Made by a program: the position numbers and the translations under genes | DNA from: Gammaproteobacteria bacterium | GTDB taxonomy: Bacteria; Pseudomonadota; Gammaproteobacteria; Eutrophobiales; Eutrophobiaceae | Direction of reading: 5' to 3' | Length of the DNA stretch: 5,422 nucleotides | Assembly: GCA_004356415.1 (NCBI GenBank) | Contig: SMWN01000151.1 | Location: 1 to 5,422, forward strand | Shown here: one piece after another, positions 4,766 to 5,422 of the stretch | Numbering within the stretch: position 1 is the first letter of the stretch | How the letters are laid out: each line of letters begins with the position of its first letter | Notes under the pieces: generated by a model | What the model was told of the DNA's origin: nothing | Databases searched by the model: none | Seen by the model: only the letters and a program-made list of their open reading frames with translations

Positions 4766-5422
4766 GATGATATTTCTCAAGGTAATATTTTCTGGAGTAA
4801 TATTTTCCAGGGTGATATTTTTTAGAATAATCTTTCTTCTGTTTTTCATATCGTCTAGTGCTTTAGCTGTACCAGATATACAAATTTGGCAAACTGAAAA
4901 AGGTGCGAATGTTTATTTCGTCGAGGCAAACGAACTCCCCATCGTTGATATTCAGATTATTTTTGATGCGGGTAGTGCGCGTAACGGAAATCATGCTGGT
5001 CTGGCTGCGCTGACAAATAGTTTACTGGATGAGGGTGCCGCAGGGCTCTCAGCGGACCAAATCAGTCAGGGCTTTGATGATCTGGGAGCAAACTATGGCG
5101 GAAGTGCAGGCTATGATTCTGCCTCTGTGAGTCTTCGTAGCCTGTCTGATCCGGAGATATTAGATCCCGCTTTGGTAAATCTTGCACGTGTTTTGGTGAA
5201 ACCTGATTTTCCTGAAGATGCATTTACCAGACAAAAAAACAGGACCTTGATTGGTATTCGCAATAAACAGCAATCCCCGGGTACGTTAGCAAAAGATGCC
5301 TTTTTTGCAGAAGTATTTAAAGGGCATCCCTATGCCGTGCCAGGTTCAGGGACGGAGGAAAGCATCAATACATTGCAACGCCGTGACGTCGTTGAATTTC
5401 ACAAAAGATATTATGTTTCAAA
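4755..5422 (+). CDS. Exported M16B peptidase-like protein, non-catalytic partner; cut by window end
   Basis: The second half of an M16B pair, probably periplasmic; 222 codons are present and the reading frame runs off the window. After a long hydrophobic signal peptide (about 1-38, likely cut after ALA at 36-38) comes the first M16 domain: VYFVEANELPIVDIQIIFDAGSA (53-75), LTNSLLDEGA (86-95), GANYGGSAGYDSASVSL (111-127), then GHPYAVPGSGTEESI (190-204). Where the active partner has HALEH, this protein reads AALTN (84-88), so both zinc histidines and the catalytic glutamate are missing. This is the usual state of the inactive subunit, which shapes the substrate chamber. The ATG at 4755 is fixed by a perfect AGGAGG eight bases upstream. 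It overlaps the catalytic gene by 11 bp, so expression is coupled and roughly balanced. The signal peptide is encoded by 15-bp tandem repeats, listed separately. Confidence 0.93.
   Translation, partial: MVTKMIFLKVIFSGVIFSRVIFFRIIFLLFFISSSALAVPDIQIWQTEKGANVYFVEANELPIVDIQIIFDAGSARNGNHAGLAALTNSLLDEGAAGLSADQISQGFDDLGANYGGSAGYDSASVSLRSLSDPEILDPALVNLARVLVKPDFPEDAFTRQKNRTLIGIRNKQQSPGTLAKDAFFAEVFKGHPYAVPGSGTEESINTLQRRDVVEFHKRYYVS
4764..4838 (+). repeat. Five imperfect 15-bp tandem repeats encoding a signal peptide
   Basis: Five consecutive 15-base units: AAGATGATATTTCTC, AAGGTAATATTTTCT, GGAGTAATATTTTCC, AGGGTGATATTTTTT and AGAATAATCTTTCTT. The shared core is RTRATATTTT-like. The period is exactly five codons, giving KMIFL, KVIFS, GVIFS, RVIFF and RIIFL at residues 4-28. 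They cover the n-region and the start of the hydrophobic core of the signal peptide of the non-catalytic M16 protein. Since each unit is a multiple of three, gain or loss of a unit would keep the frame and only change signal peptide length. Units 2-4 are the most alike, suggesting duplication followed by drift. Confidence 0.85.

Overview
The window is a stretch of bacterial chromosome from a Gram-negative proteobacterium, most likely beta- or gammaproteobacterial. The proteins support this: a recognisable heat-shock sigma factor RpoH, an FtsY with the five G motifs, an FtsEX pair, and two exported M16B zinc-peptidase-family proteins. The order M16-M16 / ftsY-ftsE-ftsX-rpoH, with the peptidases divergent from ftsY, is a known proteobacterial arrangement; Pseudomonas aeruginosa has a similar one. 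The sequence is moderately AT-rich by eye, and I see no sign of recent transfer or mobile elements.

Minus strand, read right to left. ftsY (3132-2158) is the first gene. It meets ftsE (2158-1469) in a one-base TAATG stop/start overlap, and ftsX follows after a gap of about 17 bases (1451-498). A 132-bp gap (366-497) then leads to rpoH (365 to beyond position 1; its first 121 codons are present). That gap holds a perfect CIRCE operator (401-427: TTAGCACTC, 9-bp spacer, GAGTGCTAA), 35 bp upstream of the rpoH start. CIRCE is the binding site of the repressor HrcA, so the gene for the positive heat-shock regulator appears to be under the negative heat-shock regulator. This is the most interesting signal in the window.

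Plus strand. A 220-bp divergent intergenic region (3133-3352) holds a good extended -10 element and a perfect 12-bp palindrome. It is followed by a secreted catalytic M16B peptidase (3353-4765; HALEH zinc motif). The second M16B gene (4755 to beyond the window end) overlaps it by 11 bp and is led by a perfect AGGAGG ribosome binding site buried in the last codons of the first gene. The second protein lacks the zinc motif, so the two look like the usual active/inactive pair. Its signal peptide is encoded by five imperfect 15-bp tandem repeats, which is unusual.

Taken together, the window covers SRP-dependent membrane targeting (FtsY), divisome control of peptidoglycan hydrolysis (FtsEX), cytoplasmic heat shock (RpoH) and envelope proteolysis (M16 pair). 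In E. coli, sigma-32 is itself brought to the membrane by SRP and FtsY, which gives a possible functional reason for ftsY and rpoH being neighbours.
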